Shown: piece by piece, positions 29,926 through 38,925 of the stretch
Layout of the letters: the number at the start of each line of letters is the position of its first letter
Numbering within the stretch: the first letter of the stretch is position 1
Source: Polyangium sp. y55x31
Lineage (GTDB): Bacteria > Myxococcota_A > Polyangia > Polyangiales > Polyangiaceae
Direction of reading: 5' to 3'
Length of the DNA stretch: 64,000 nt
NCBI RefSeq assembly: GCF_029946505.1
Contig: NZ_JARZHG010000027.1
Span: 1 to 64,000, forward strand
Made by a program: the position numbers and the translations under genes
The notes under the pieces: generated by a model
Database searches by the model: none
What the model saw: only the letters and a program-made list of their open reading frames with translations
Told to the model about the DNA's origin: nothing

Positions 29926-31134
29926 ATGAAATACCCCTCCCTCCTCATCGCGGCCGCGCGCGGGCCTCTCGTTGCCCTCTTGCTCCTCGGCTCCTTCGCC
30001 GGCTGCGGCGGGGAGGATGGGGGGCCGCCGACGCCCGCGCCGGAGATCCCCGCGGCCTGGGATTTCGGCCTGCCCGCGGGGTATCCGAAGCCCAAGATCC
30101 CCGCGGACAACCCGATGTCGGCGGACAAGGTCGAGCTCGGCCGGCGCCTGTTCTACGACAAACGTTTGTCCGGGAACGAGACGCAGAGCTGCGCGTCGTG
30201 CCACGACCAGAAGCTCGCGTTCACGGACGGGCGCGCGGGCGGGCTCGGATCGACGGGCGAGGTCCATCCGCGGAGCTCGATGTCGATCGTGAACGTGGGC
30301 TACCTGTCCACGCTCACCTGGGCAAACCCGCTCATCACGAAGCTCGAAGAGCAGGCGCTCCTGCCGCTCTTCGGCGAGACGCCCGTCGAGCTCGGGCTCG
30401 CGGGCAAAGAAGACGTGCTCCTCGAACGATTGCGGGCCGAGCCGATCTACAAAGCGCTCTTCCCGAAGGCATTTCCGGACGAGGCCGATCCCGTGCGGCT
30501 CGAAAACGTGGTCCGGGCGATCGGCGCGTTCGAGCGCAGCGTGGTCTCCTACCGGTCGGCCTGGGATCGGTACAACTACGGCGGCGATTCGAAGGCGCTG
30601 TCGGAGGCCCAGAAGCGCGGCAAGGACCTGTTCTTCTCGGAGAAGCTCGAATGCTTCCATTGCCACGGCGGATTCAATTTCTCCGACTCCGTGGTGCACG
30701 ACGGGAGCACGTTCACCGAGACGATGTTCCACAACACCGGCCTTTACAACATCGGCGGCACGGGCGCATATCCGGAGGGCAATCGAGGCATCTACGAGGT
30801 GACGAACGTCTCCACGGACATGGGCCGGTTCCGCGCGCCGACGCTGCGCAACATCACGCTCACGGCGCCCTACATGCACGACGGGAGCATCGCGACGCTC
30901 GGCGAGGTGCTCGACCATTACGCGGCCGGCGGGCGTACGATCGCGGAGGGGCCGTACGCGGGCGTAGGGAGCACGAACCCCTACAAGAGCGAGCTCATCA
31001 ATGGCTTCGTGTTGACCGAGGAGGAGAAGGCCGACGTGCTCGCTTTCCTCGCGTCGCTGACGGACGAGGCGCTGCTCACCGATCCGCGTTTCGCGGACCC
31101 GTGGAAGCAGGACAGCGCGGGAGGAATGCCGTGA
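29926..31134 (+). CDS. mbnH: MbnH-type di-heme cytochrome c enzyme (MauG-like)
   Basis: A 402-residue lipoprotein (signal ending SFAGC, Cys27) with two c-type heme sites, CASCH (89-93) and CFHCH (243-247), and the conserved APYMHDGS loop (315-321). This is the MauG/cytochrome c peroxidase superfamily in its MbnH branch. With mbnP directly upstream, its predicted job is oxidative conversion of a tryptophan in MbnP via a high-valent bis-Fe(IV)-type state known for the family. Its stop overlaps the next GTG start, so the third gene is coupled. Confidence 0.87.
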   Translation: MKYPSLLIAAARGPLVALLLLGSFAGCGGEDGGPPTPAPEIPAAWDFGLPAGYPKPKIPADNPMSADKVELGRRLFYDKRLSGNETQSCASCHDQKLAFTDGRAGGLGSTGEVHPRSSMSIVNVGYLSTLTWANPLITKLEEQALLPLFGETPVELGLAGKEDVLLERLRAEPIYKALFPKAFPDEADPVRLENVVRAIGAFERSVVSYRSAWDRYNYGGDSKALSEAQKRGKDLFFSEKLECFHCHGGFNFSDSVVHDGSTFTETMFHNTGLYNIGGTGAYPEGNRGIYEVTNVSTDMGRFRAPTLRNITLTAPYMHDGSIATLGEVLDHYAAGGRTIAEGPYAGVGSTNPYKSELINGFVLTEEEKADVLAFLASLTDEALLTDPRFADPWKQDSAGGMP

Positions 31135-31757
31135 AGAGAATCGGACGAATCGCAGGAATCGTGGCGCTCGCGGGCGCGGTGTTCGTCGGGACGAGCGTGG
31201 GCGCATGCGGAGGCGGGACGGAGAACCCACCCGCGACGAACGAGCCCGATTTGACAGGCGTGATCTACGCGGGCGCAGCGACGGACGAGGCGCTCGAAGC
31301 GCTGCTCCTGGCCGCCCCGAAGACGGATCCGGCGCAAGCCGCGGTGGTCGACACGCCGGCCGCGGGCGCGACGCTGCCGAAGGACGTGCCGCCGACGATC
31401 GAATGGCACGTGGGCGGCTCGTCCGCGGCGCGTGAGCTTTCGGCCGGGGAAAGGATCACCCGGGCCGCGAAGGCGATCGGCTCGTTTTTCGGCCCGCGCG
31501 AGGCGTGGGCGCACGGGGCGCCGGTGAACGGCCGGGCGTATCTGCTCGTGTTCTCGACGCCGAAGAGCCCCGAGCTCGTGCGTGTTTTCACGACGGAGCT
31601 CTCGTACACGTTCGACGCGGGCACGTGGACGAAGCTCGCGCTTACCGGGGAGCCGGTCACGCTCGTCGTGACGAATGCGATCTTCGAGGACAATCGCGTC
31701 GCGCAAGATGGTGGGCCGTTCACGGGGGAGGCCGTGACGTTCTCGATCGGGCCCTGA
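31131..31757 (+). CDS. Lipoprotein coupled to mbnPH, unknown
   Basis: A 208-residue lipoprotein (GTG start overlapping the mbnH stop; signal ending TSVGACGGG, lipobox Cys about 24). An Ala-rich spacer leads to a beta-sandwich-like region, with PPTIEWHVGG, GRAYLLVFSTP, LVRVFTTELSYTFDAG and LTLVVTNAIFEDN-type strands. No family is recognised. The tight coupling suggests it works with MbnP/MbnH, for example in metal delivery or anchoring at the outer membrane. It ends 6 bases before the stop of the convergent glycosyltransferase gene. Confidence 0.6.
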   Translation: MKRIGRIAGIVALAGAVFVGTSVGACGGGTENPPATNEPDLTGVIYAGAATDEALEALLLAAPKTDPAQAAVVDTPAAGATLPKDVPPTIEWHVGGSSAARELSAGERITRAAKAIGSFFGPREAWAHGAPVNGRAYLLVFSTPKSPELVRVFTTELSYTFDAGTWTKLALTGEPVTLVVTNAIFEDNRVAQDGGPFTGEAVTFSIGP

Positions 31758-31763
31758 GCCCCG

Positions 31764-33293
31764 TCACCGCCTCTGCGCCCCCGGTCGCGGGTAAAACACG
31801 CTCCGCGGCCGCGTCCGCATCCCCGTCACCGGGAAGAAATCGTTCCCCCCGAAGAGCGGCGGGTCCTTGTCGTTTCGCTGGTAAAACAGGTTGATTTCTT
31901 TTTTGTAGAAATCCGTGTCCGGGATGACCGCGCCGAAGCGCTGCGTCTTCAGCGCCTCGCGCAGCTCGTCCCGGAGCGCGATGCCCGCCGGGCCGCCGCC
32001 GATGCCGAGGATGTCCTGCATCGCCATTTCATGCGCGAACGTGCGCTTGCCCGCGAGCGCCGGCAGGTGGCCATGCGCCGGGACCCACACGTCGCCGGGC
32101 AATTCGCCGAGCCTTTTCACGAAGGCGTGGCCCGCTTGCTCGTCGCTGCGCGAGGGCACGAGGCGGCGAGGATCGTAGATGACGCACGCGAGCTGGAGGG
32201 CCGCAATGCCGAACGCCGCGGCGCGCAGGCGCGCGCGGAGGGCCTCCGGCGCCTGGCCGATGCTCTCGAGGGCCGTGGCAATGCCGAGGCCGAAGAGAAT
32301 GGCGAGCACGGCGAACGCCGGCATGAGGACGTTCGGCCAGCCGCCCGCGTGCAGGCGCCCGCCCCACGAGGTACCGAGCACGCCGGCCGCGGCGAAGAAC
32401 CAGAAGAGCCGCGCCTTGCGCGCGCCCTCGCCCGAGGCCGCGAACCAGTAGAGCGCCGCCGCGAACGAGACCGCGAGCGGCGCGAAGAGGTCCTCGATCC
32501 AGTAATCTACCCACATCGCCGGCACGTTCGGGTGCTGCGAGGGCAAAAAGAAGACGTAATAGCGGAACCAGCCGCCGTGCAGGCGATCGAGCGCGAAGAT
32601 CGAAAGGCCGATCGTGCCGAAGAGCGCCACGCCGAACCCGAGCCCGCGCTTCCAGCCGTCCGAAAAGAGCGCATACACAGCGAGCGGCGCCGCGGCCACG
32701 AGCATCGATTGTTTCGTGAGGAACGAGAGCAGGAAGAAGGCCACCGAGAGGAGCCGAAAGCCCAAACCCTCGCGGAAGCGCAGGACGTAAAGGCCGAGGA
32801 GCAAAAAGAGCAGCGCGAGCGAGTCGACCCGCGCGATATCCATGAAGGCGACGCTCTCGCGGTACGTGCCCGCGAAGAGGCCCGCCGCGAGCACGGCGGA
32901 GAGGCGGCTCTTCGTCTCGCGATGCACGAAGAGGCCGATGAGCGCGAAGCAGCCGAGCGAGGAGAGGAACGAGACGAGGCGCAGCGAGAAAAAACCGAGG
33001 CCGAAGACCTTGCTCGCAGCCGCAGAGACGTAGAAGTAGAGCGGCGTGTAGATGAAGGGGACGAAATCGATCGTGGGGCGGTCGTAGAGGCGTTTGCCCG
33101 ACAGGATGTGGCGCACGTGATCGACCGCGCCGCCCTCCATCCATTCGAGCTCGAATGGATACCGCAGGTGCAGGACCGCGAGCACGAGATAGATGCCGAG
33201 GTACGCGATGGCGCCGACGGCGACGAGCCAGGGCAGGCCGCGGCCGAGGAAGGCGGGGAGGCGCCGCCAAAGGGGAAGGAGCCGAGCGAGCAT
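31764..33293 (-). CDS. GT-C family membrane glycosyltransferase (PMT/ArnT-like)
   Basis: A 509-residue integral membrane protein with about 10-12 hydrophobic helices. The first periplasmic loop has HLRYPFELEWMEGGAVDHV, carrying the acidic E-W/E motif expected of lipid-linked sugar transferases of the PMT/ArnT (GT39/GT83) class, and later R-V-D-S in a following loop. A soluble C-terminal part (about 385-509) ends the protein. It probably moves a sugar from a polyprenyl-phosphate donor onto a lipid or protein in the periplasm. The gene lies 14 bases downstream of the M14 peptidase gene on the same strand. Confidence 0.75.
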   Translation of the reverse strand: MLARLLPLWRRLPAFLGRGLPWLVAVGAIAYLGIYLVLAVLHLRYPFELEWMEGGAVDHVRHILSGKRLYDRPTIDFVPFIYTPLYFYVSAAASKVFGLGFFSLRLVSFLSSLGCFALIGLFVHRETKSRLSAVLAAGLFAGTYRESVAFMDIARVDSLALLFLLLGLYVLRFREGLGFRLLSVAFFLLSFLTKQSMLVAAAPLAVYALFSDGWKRGLGFGVALFGTIGLSIFALDRLHGGWFRYYVFFLPSQHPNVPAMWVDYWIEDLFAPLAVSFAAALYWFAASGEGARKARLFWFFAAAGVLGTSWGGRLHAGGWPNVLMPAFAVLAILFGLGIATALESIGQAPEALRARLRAAAFGIAALQLACVIYDPRRLVPSRSDEQAGHAFVKRLGELPGDVWVPAHGHLPALAGKRTFAHEMAMQDILGIGGGPAGIALRDELREALKTQRFGAVIPDTDFYKKEINLFYQRNDKDPPLFGGNDFFPVTGMRTRPRSVFYPRPGAQRR

Positions 33294-33307
33294 CGAGGGG
33301 CGCTACC

Positions 33308-34429
33308 CTAGCGCAGCACGCCCAAAGATTCGAGCACGGCCTCGAGCGAGGAGCGCCCGAGCTCTTCGGCACGATCGGGCCCGAAGCCGCTCCGGCCTTC
33401 CTTGAACGGCATCTCGATCGTCAGCGACAAGCAATCGAAGCGCTCGCCGACCCAGTTGTTGCCGATGCGCAGATCCCCCTTGCCCGGGTCGTCCGCGCCA
33501 TAATCGAATTCGGAGGAAAAACCGCCGTCGCGCCGGGCGAGGCTCCGCGCGAAGCGTCGTTCGAGCTCGTAGAGGCGCTCGGAGTAGCCAGGGTTTCCCG
33601 CGCAGCCGATGGCGAAGGCGAGGTCGGCGTGCTCGTCGCCGTGCACGTCGAGGAAGAGGTCGACGCCGGCCTGCTCCATGACGCTGCGCACACAGGCGAT
33701 CTCGGGGCTCGTCTCGCGGCTCGGCGCGTGCCATTCCCGATTGAGATCACGCCCCGCCGCGTTCGTGCGAAAATTGCCGCGTGTGCTGCCGTCCGGATTC
33801 ACGATCGGCACGACGTACACCACGGCCTCCTGGAGCAGCATGTCCGTGACCGGGTCATCCTCGGCGAGGAGCCGGACGAGCGCGCCCTCGACGAACCACG
33901 AGCCCATCGTCTCGCCGGGATGCTGGCGCCCAGCAATCCAGAGGCGTCGCTTGCCCGGGCCTTCCTCGCCGAAGACGACGAGGTGGATCGGGCGGCCCTC
34001 GACGCTCGCGCCGATCGGGAGGACGCGCGCCCGCGGGCTGCGATCGACGACCGAGAGGAGCGCGCCGAGGCGCTCCAGCGGATAGGCTGCAAAATACGAA
34101 TAATGAACCGTGTCGTGCTCGGGGCGGTGCCGGAGGACGAGGCGTCGGCCGTCGAAATCGGTATGGACGCGGAACCATCGTTCGAGATCGTACGAACCAA
34201 GCGCGCGGTAGCCGTGGAAGGCGTCGGGGTGCATGGCCTGGCCCGCGTCGGTGATCGTGAGCTCGACGTCGCGGCCGCGCGCGCCGCGAACGCGGAAATG
34301 GAACCATTGCCGGATGCCGGCGGCGCTGTCGGCGCGCAAGGAGAGCTCGGCCTCGGCCCCGTGGCGGTGGCCGGTCACGACAATGCTCCCGCCGCAGAGG
34401 TCCGCGTCGACGTGCATGAAATGCATCAT
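33308..34429 (-). CDS. M14 metallocarboxypeptidase of the cytosolic CCP type
   Basis: A 373-residue zinc carboxypeptidase with the two-domain layout of bacterial cytosolic carboxypeptidases: a beta-sandwich N-domain (1-130), then the catalytic domain. Zinc ligands are His170 and Glu173 (RQHPGETMG) and His263 (DVHGDE). The substrate motif NAAGRDLNREW and catalytic Glu339 (TIEMPF) are present. There is no signal peptide. Eukaryotic CCPs remove glutamates from tubulin tails; bacterial substrates are mostly unknown. Confidence 0.88.
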   Translation of the reverse strand: MMHFMHVDADLCGGSIVVTGHRHGAEAELSLRADSAAGIRQWFHFRVRGARGRDVELTITDAGQAMHPDAFHGYRALGSYDLERWFRVHTDFDGRRLVLRHRPEHDTVHYSYFAAYPLERLGALLSVVDRSPRARVLPIGASVEGRPIHLVVFGEEGPGKRRLWIAGRQHPGETMGSWFVEGALVRLLAEDDPVTDMLLQEAVVYVVPIVNPDGSTRGNFRTNAAGRDLNREWHAPSRETSPEIACVRSVMEQAGVDLFLDVHGDEHADLAFAIGCAGNPGYSERLYELERRFARSLARRDGGFSSEFDYGADDPGKGDLRIGNNWVGERFDCLSLTIEMPFKEGRSGFGPDRAEELGRSSLEAVLESLGVLR

Positions 34430-34549
34430 GCCACGAACGGCGACGGCGCGGGGAATGATCGTGGGCGGGATGCCGGTTCATCCCGGCGGGCGGCGAAGAA
34501 CCCCAGCGCGCGGGGGCCTTTCGCCTATACTTCGCCGCGGAGAGGTCGA

Positions 34550-35530
34550 ATGGGGAAGAGCAGGACCGGGATCGACAGCAGCGCAGGCTCCATGCCGGAG
34601 CCGACGACATGGGCGCGGGCCGTCGTCCTCGGGACGGGGATCCTCGGCGTGAGCCTGACCGAGCGCACGCTCTCCGCGAAGAACGTGGAAGAGCTCGGGC
34701 GCAGGGTGCTGGAGGTCGTCCGCGCGATCCTGCCCTCGGCGCGCAAGCTCGTCGAGGTGCTCGATGCGCGCGCGACCGAGCTCGGGCTCGATCACGACTG
34801 CGACAGGCTACGCACGGCCCGGAGCGCGCGCGCGCTCTGCGAGGCGATCGCCGGCAAGTCGCTGCGCGAGGCGCGCGAGATCGTCGAGGCCCTCGCCGCC
34901 GCGCGGCTCGAGACGAGCTCGTCGGCCGTGCAGGCGAGCCTCGGCGCCGCGGACGACTCGCTCGAGACGCTCGACGATCCGCTCGTGCTCGGCGTGCTCA
35001 AGCAGCTCGCAGGGCGCGAGAAGAGTGATCTTTCGGCGTCCAAGTATCTGCGCGAGGCACGCTCGATCCTGCGGCAAGACGAGATGCGGCGGTCGCTCTC
35101 GGTGGAGCTGCGCATGGTGGCGGGCGCGGCGCAGGCGTATCTCCTGAGCGGGACGCCGAGCGCCGATGGAGCGCCCGTGCACGTGCCCGTCGACGAAGGT
35201 GGGCTGCCGAAGAGCACGGTGCTCGCGAGCGTCGTGGCGCCCGCAGAGGTGCGCATCGAGGGGTCGCGCGGGACGCCGCCGCCGAGCGCGACGCGGGCGC
35301 GCACGGAGACATCGAAGCGCAAGTCGCTCACGCAGACGCTCGCGTCGGAGGGCGTCGTGCCGTTCACGCGGGTGAGCGTGGAGCGGCGGGGATCGACGCC
35401 CGATCGGAAGAGCGCGCGCGCGATCGTTGCCGAGGCGGTGCGCGAGGCGGAGCTGAAGCTCGAAGCCTCGCGGGGGCCGGCGCTCCTGTCGCTCGTGATC
35501 ACGCTCGACATCAGCGACAAGGGCGCGTGA
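34550..35530 (+). CDS. Hypothetical protein, helical N-terminal half
   Basis: A 326-residue protein without signal peptide. Residues 15-215 are Ala/Leu/Arg-rich helices (VLEVVRAILPSARKLVEVLDARATELG, then an ALCEAIAGKSLREAREIVEAL segment). A disordered Pro/Thr/Ser-rich linker (215-275) leads to a short mixed C-terminal segment with IVAEAVREAELKLEAS. No family is recognised. The start ATG follows GGAGAGG, and a longer upstream frame was rejected because it overlaps the divergent peptidase. It ends 4 bases before the stop of convergent miaA. Confidence 0.6.
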   Translation: MGKSRTGIDSSAGSMPEPTTWARAVVLGTGILGVSLTERTLSAKNVEELGRRVLEVVRAILPSARKLVEVLDARATELGLDHDCDRLRTARSARALCEAIAGKSLREAREIVEALAAARLETSSSAVQASLGAADDSLETLDDPLVLGVLKQLAGREKSDLSASKYLREARSILRQDEMRRSLSVELRMVAGAAQAYLLSGTPSADGAPVHVPVDEGGLPKSTVLASVVAPAEVRIEGSRGTPPPSATRARTETSKRKSLTQTLASEGVVPFTRVSVERRGSTPDRKSARAIVAEAVREAELKLEASRGPALLSLVITLDISDKGA

Positions 35531-35534
35531 TCGA

Positions 35535-36488
35535 TCAGGCGTCGAGCGTGACGTAGAGGACGGGCTCGTCGCGCAGCCACGTGCGCTGCCGGCGCGCGAA
35601 GACACGCGTCGCGCGGACGATCGTGTCTTCGAGCTCCTCGCGCCGGAGCTCATCTTCGAGGTGCGCGCGGACCTGCTTGTATCCGACCGATCCCATGGGC
35701 CGCGCCGACGCATGGCCCGCGTCGAGCAGCGCGCGCACCTCGTCGATCCAGCCGGCTTCGAGCCACTTCGCGACGCGCGCGCGGATGCGCTCGTCGAGCG
35801 TCTCGCGCGGCCAGGCGACGCCGACGAAGCGCGCGTCGTGGCGTTTCTCGCGGAAGCCGTGCTCGGCGAACCACTGGCTCTGCGGCTTGCCCGACAGCTC
35901 GTGGATCTCGAGCGCGCGGCTCACACGGACGAGGTCGTTCGGGGCGAGCCGCGCGGCGCTCTCGGGGTCGACCCGGGCGAGCATGGCGTGCAGGGCCGCG
36001 CGTCCCTCGGCCTCGGCGATCGCCGAATGGCGCGCGCGGATCGTGGGGTCGGCGGGCGGCGCGGGGGCGAGGCCGTGGACGAGGGATTTGACCCAGAGGA
36101 ACGTCCCGCCGCAGAGGATGGGCAGTCGGCCGCGGCGCTTGATGTCCTCGATCGCGCGCTCGCCGAGCTCGGCGAAGGTCTGCGCGTCGAGGGGCACGAG
36201 CGGGTCGGCGAGGTCGACGAGGTGGTGCGGGGCGCGCGCGCGCTCCTCGGCCGTGGGTTTGCCCGAGCCGACGTCGTAGCCGCGGTAGATCTGGACGCTG
36301 TCGGCGCTGATGATCTCGCCGCCGAAGCGCTCGGCGAGGCGGATGGCGAGCTCGGTCTTTCCGCTCGCGGTCGGGCCGACGACGACGAGGAGCTCACCCT
36401 CGCGCGGCGGCTCGATCGTTTGCCACGACGGAGCCGCGCGGGCGGGTTCGCTCGGCTCGTCGGCTTCGCCCGGGGGCGGGGCGTTCAT
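35535..36488 (-). CDS. miaA: tRNA dimethylallyltransferase
   Basis: Transfers a dimethylallyl group to A37 of tRNAs that read UNN codons. The 317-residue enzyme has P-loop GPTASGKTELA, the SADSVQIYRGYDVGSGKPT segment, HHLVDLADP, LCGGTFLWVKSL, and the conserved region SVGYKQVRAHLE with FARRQRTWLR near the end. The N-terminal Pro/Glu-rich extension before the P-loop is poorly conserved. An ATG at 36512 (MRPND) is an alternative start; neither has a strong Shine-Dalgarno match. Confidence 0.95.
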   Translation of the reverse strand: MNAPPPGEADEPSEPARAAPSWQTIEPPREGELLVVVGPTASGKTELAIRLAERFGGEIISADSVQIYRGYDVGSGKPTAEERARAPHHLVDLADPLVPLDAQTFAELGERAIEDIKRRGRLPILCGGTFLWVKSLVHGLAPAPPADPTIRARHSAIAEAEGRAALHAMLARVDPESAARLAPNDLVRVSRALEIHELSGKPQSQWFAEHGFREKRHDARFVGVAWPRETLDERIRARVAKWLEAGWIDEVRALLDAGHASARPMGSVGYKQVRAHLEDELRREELEDTIVRATRVFARRQRTWLRDEPVLYVTLDA

Positions 36489-36566
36489 GGTATCGTGATC
36501 GTTCGGGCGCATCGTTCGGGGCTCGCGAGGGGACGCGGGCGAGGGGACTTCCTGTAGCATCTCCGG

Positions 36567-37421
36567 ATGTCCTCCATGCCGCGCTTGCTGCTTTCGTTCG
36601 TGTTCGTCGCGTCCCTCGCCGCGCCGGGGGTGGCTTTGGCCGAGGAGCCTCCGCCCGTCCGACCGATGATGCAGGTGAACCTGCCGATCGATCTCACCGT
36701 GATCGGCGTGGGCGGCGCGGCGTGGATCACGACCGAGGCTCTGAAATCGAAGATCGCGCCGGCGTCGTGCCGGTGGTGCAGCCCGCCGGGGTTCGATGAT
36801 TCGATCGCGCGGGCGGTGCACTGGAGCGACATCAAGACGGCGGCCCGGCTCAGCGACGTCGGGCTTTATGGGCTCGCGCCGCTCGCTGCGTTCGGGTTCG
36901 ACGCGGCGGTCGTGTACGCGACGGGCGGCACGCTCGCGGAGTGGGGGACGGACGCGCTCGTCATTCTGCAGTCGATGGTCGTGGCCGCCGACCTCACCCA
37001 GATCGTGAAGTTTTCCGTGGGGCGGGCGCGCCCGCTGCTCGAATACGGCACCGTGGCCCCGGACGAACGGGACAACCGGGACAATAACCTATCCTTTTTT
37101 TCCGGACACACCTCGTTCACGTTCTCCGCGGCGGTCGCGAGCGGGACGGTGGCCACGCTGAAGGGATATCGCGCGGCGCCCTTCATCTGGGCCACGGGGC
37201 TCACGATCGCGGCGGCGACCGGATATCTGCGAATGGCCGCGGACAAACATTATTTTTCGGACGTGATGGTCGGCGCGATCGTGGGATCGGCCGTCGGGTT
37301 CGTGGTGCCGTGGCTGCACCGGCCGACGACGAGCAAAGACGCAGGAGCGCGGCTCTCGGGGATGATGGCGAGCCCGCTGCCCGGTGGCGGGCCGCTCGTG
37401 GGCTTCAGCGGGATCTGGTGA
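36567..37421 (+). CDS. PAP2 superfamily phosphatase
   Basis: A 284-residue membrane phosphatase with a signal peptide (ends GVALAEE). The three PAP2 motifs are present: K-F-S-V-G-R-A-R-P (motif 1), FFSGHTSF (motif 2) and RMAADKHYFSDV (motif 3), the latter two lying between hydrophobic helices. Likely substrates are lipid phosphates or undecaprenyl pyrophosphate on the periplasmic side. It ends one base before the convergent P450 gene stops. Confidence 0.88.
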   Translation: MSSMPRLLLSFVFVASLAAPGVALAEEPPPVRPMMQVNLPIDLTVIGVGGAAWITTEALKSKIAPASCRWCSPPGFDDSIARAVHWSDIKTAARLSDVGLYGLAPLAAFGFDAAVVYATGGTLAEWGTDALVILQSMVVAADLTQIVKFSVGRARPLLEYGTVAPDERDNRDNNLSFFSGHTSFTFSAAVASGTVATLKGYRAAPFIWATGLTIAAATGYLRMAADKHYFSDVMVGAIVGSAVGFVVPWLHRPTTSKDAGARLSGMMASPLPGGGPLVGFSGIW

Positions 37422-38867
37422 TCAGGCCGCGGCGCGCCTCTTGCGGACGCGGAGGAGGACGGGTCTTTCGGGCCGGAGGGCCGTCCCGTAATCAGGGCCG
37501 ATCGGCGCGTCGCTCACGGGCTCGAAATCGAAGCGCTGGGCGATCTGCGCGAGCAAGAGCTCGGCTTCGAGCGTGGCGAAGTTCGCGCCGATGCAGATCC
37601 GCGGGCCGGCGCCGAACGGCATGTAGGCGCCGCGCGGCCGCTTCGCCTCGTTCTCCGGGGAGAAGCGCGCCGGATCGAATCGCTCGGGGTCGGGGAAGAT
37701 CGCCTCGCGCCGGTGGAGCGCGTGAATCGGGACGATGATCGATGTCAGCTTGGGCAGGTGGTATCCGCCGACCTCCACGGCCTCGACGGCGACACGATCG
37801 ATCGCGAACGCCGGCGGATAGAGCCGCAGCGCCTCCCGGAAGACGCCGCGCGTGTATTCGAGCCGGAGAGCGTCCGCGGCTGTAGGAGTTTTTCCGGACA
37901 GGCCGTCGACCTCTTGCTTCCAGCGGCGGTAGACCTCCGGATTGCGCGCCAGGAAATAGAGGCACCAGGTCGTCGAGGTCGCCGTCGTCTCGTGGCCGGC
38001 GATGAAGAGCGTCATGGCCTCGTCGCGCACCTGGCGATCGGTCATGAACGAGCCGTCGACCTCGTCGCGCGCCGCGAGCAGCCGCGAGAGCAGGTCGGGC
38101 CGCTCGCCGCCTTTCTGCCGGCGATCGGTGATCATGCGCTGGATGCGATCATCGACGGTCCGGATCGCTGCGAAGAGCTTGCGTCGTTTGGCCGTGGGCA
38201 GCGGGACGGGCTGGTGCAGGGCCTCGATGGTGGCCTCGCGGGCGCGGGCGAGCGGCGCGGGGAGATGTTCGAGCTGCAAGAGGAGCTGGGCGATCGTCGC
38301 GCGCACGAAGATCGAGACGCTCGCCGTCTGCTCGCCGAGGTAATCGAACATCGTCCGGACCGCGGCGCTGATCTCGTCGGACTCGTCGAGCGTGTCGGCG
38401 TCGAAGAGGACCTTGGCCGCGACGCCCATGGTGATGCGCGTCATCTCGCGCCCGGCGTCGATGATCTCGCCGTCCCTCCAGTCGTCGAGGCAACGCGTGA
38501 TGACGTCGTTCATCATCGGCGCATAGCCGTCGATCGTGCGCGGGTGGAAGAGGGGCGCCATGAGCTTGCGGTTCTTGCGCCACGGCTCGCCCTCGCTCGT
38601 GAAGAGGCCACGGCCGGCGAAGGGGTAAAACATCATCTTCGTGGCGAGGCTCTTCTCGAAGGACTTCTGCTTCTCCACGAGCGCTTCGTGCGCGAGCTCG
38701 GGCGAGCAGAGGACGACGAGCGGGAAGTTGAAGAATCGAATCTGGCCGAGGTCGCCGAGCTCGCGCGCGAGGCGGAGGAAGATCGCGGCCTGCGTGGTCC
38801 GGAACTCCGTGGCGTGGCCGGAAAATGTTTGTCCGGATAGGACAGGAATGTCTTCGACCGTCTTCAA
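37422..38867 (-). CDS. Cytochrome P450
   Basis: A 481-residue soluble bacterial P450. The oxygen-binding I-helix motif is AGHETTATS, the K-helix ExxR is FREALRLYPP, the PERF motif is PERFDPARF, and the heme-thiolate loop FGAGPRICIG holds Cys425. The N-terminal region lacks a membrane anchor. Translation is assigned to a TTG at 38867 directly after GGGAGGTGG; the longer upstream frame has no coding character. The substrate is unknown; it could act on fatty acids or a secondary metabolite. No ferredoxin gene is adjacent. Confidence 0.93.
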   Translation of the reverse strand: MKTVEDIPVLSGQTFSGHATEFRTTQAAIFLRLARELGDLGQIRFFNFPLVVLCSPELAHEALVEKQKSFEKSLATKMMFYPFAGRGLFTSEGEPWRKNRKLMAPLFHPRTIDGYAPMMNDVITRCLDDWRDGEIIDAGREMTRITMGVAAKVLFDADTLDESDEISAAVRTMFDYLGEQTASVSIFVRATIAQLLLQLEHLPAPLARAREATIEALHQPVPLPTAKRRKLFAAIRTVDDRIQRMITDRRQKGGERPDLLSRLLAARDEVDGSFMTDRQVRDEAMTLFIAGHETTATSTTWCLYFLARNPEVYRRWKQEVDGLSGKTPTAADALRLEYTRGVFREALRLYPPAFAIDRVAVEAVEVGGYHLPKLTSIIVPIHALHRREAIFPDPERFDPARFSPENEAKRPRGAYMPFGAGPRICIGANFATLEAELLLAQIAQRFDFEPVSDAPIGPDYGTALRPERPVLLRVRKRRAAA

Positions 38868-38925
38868 GGCCCACCTCCCGCGTGCGCCGCAGCCCGCACC
38901 GCGGTAGGAGCGGCCCCGAGGCGCG

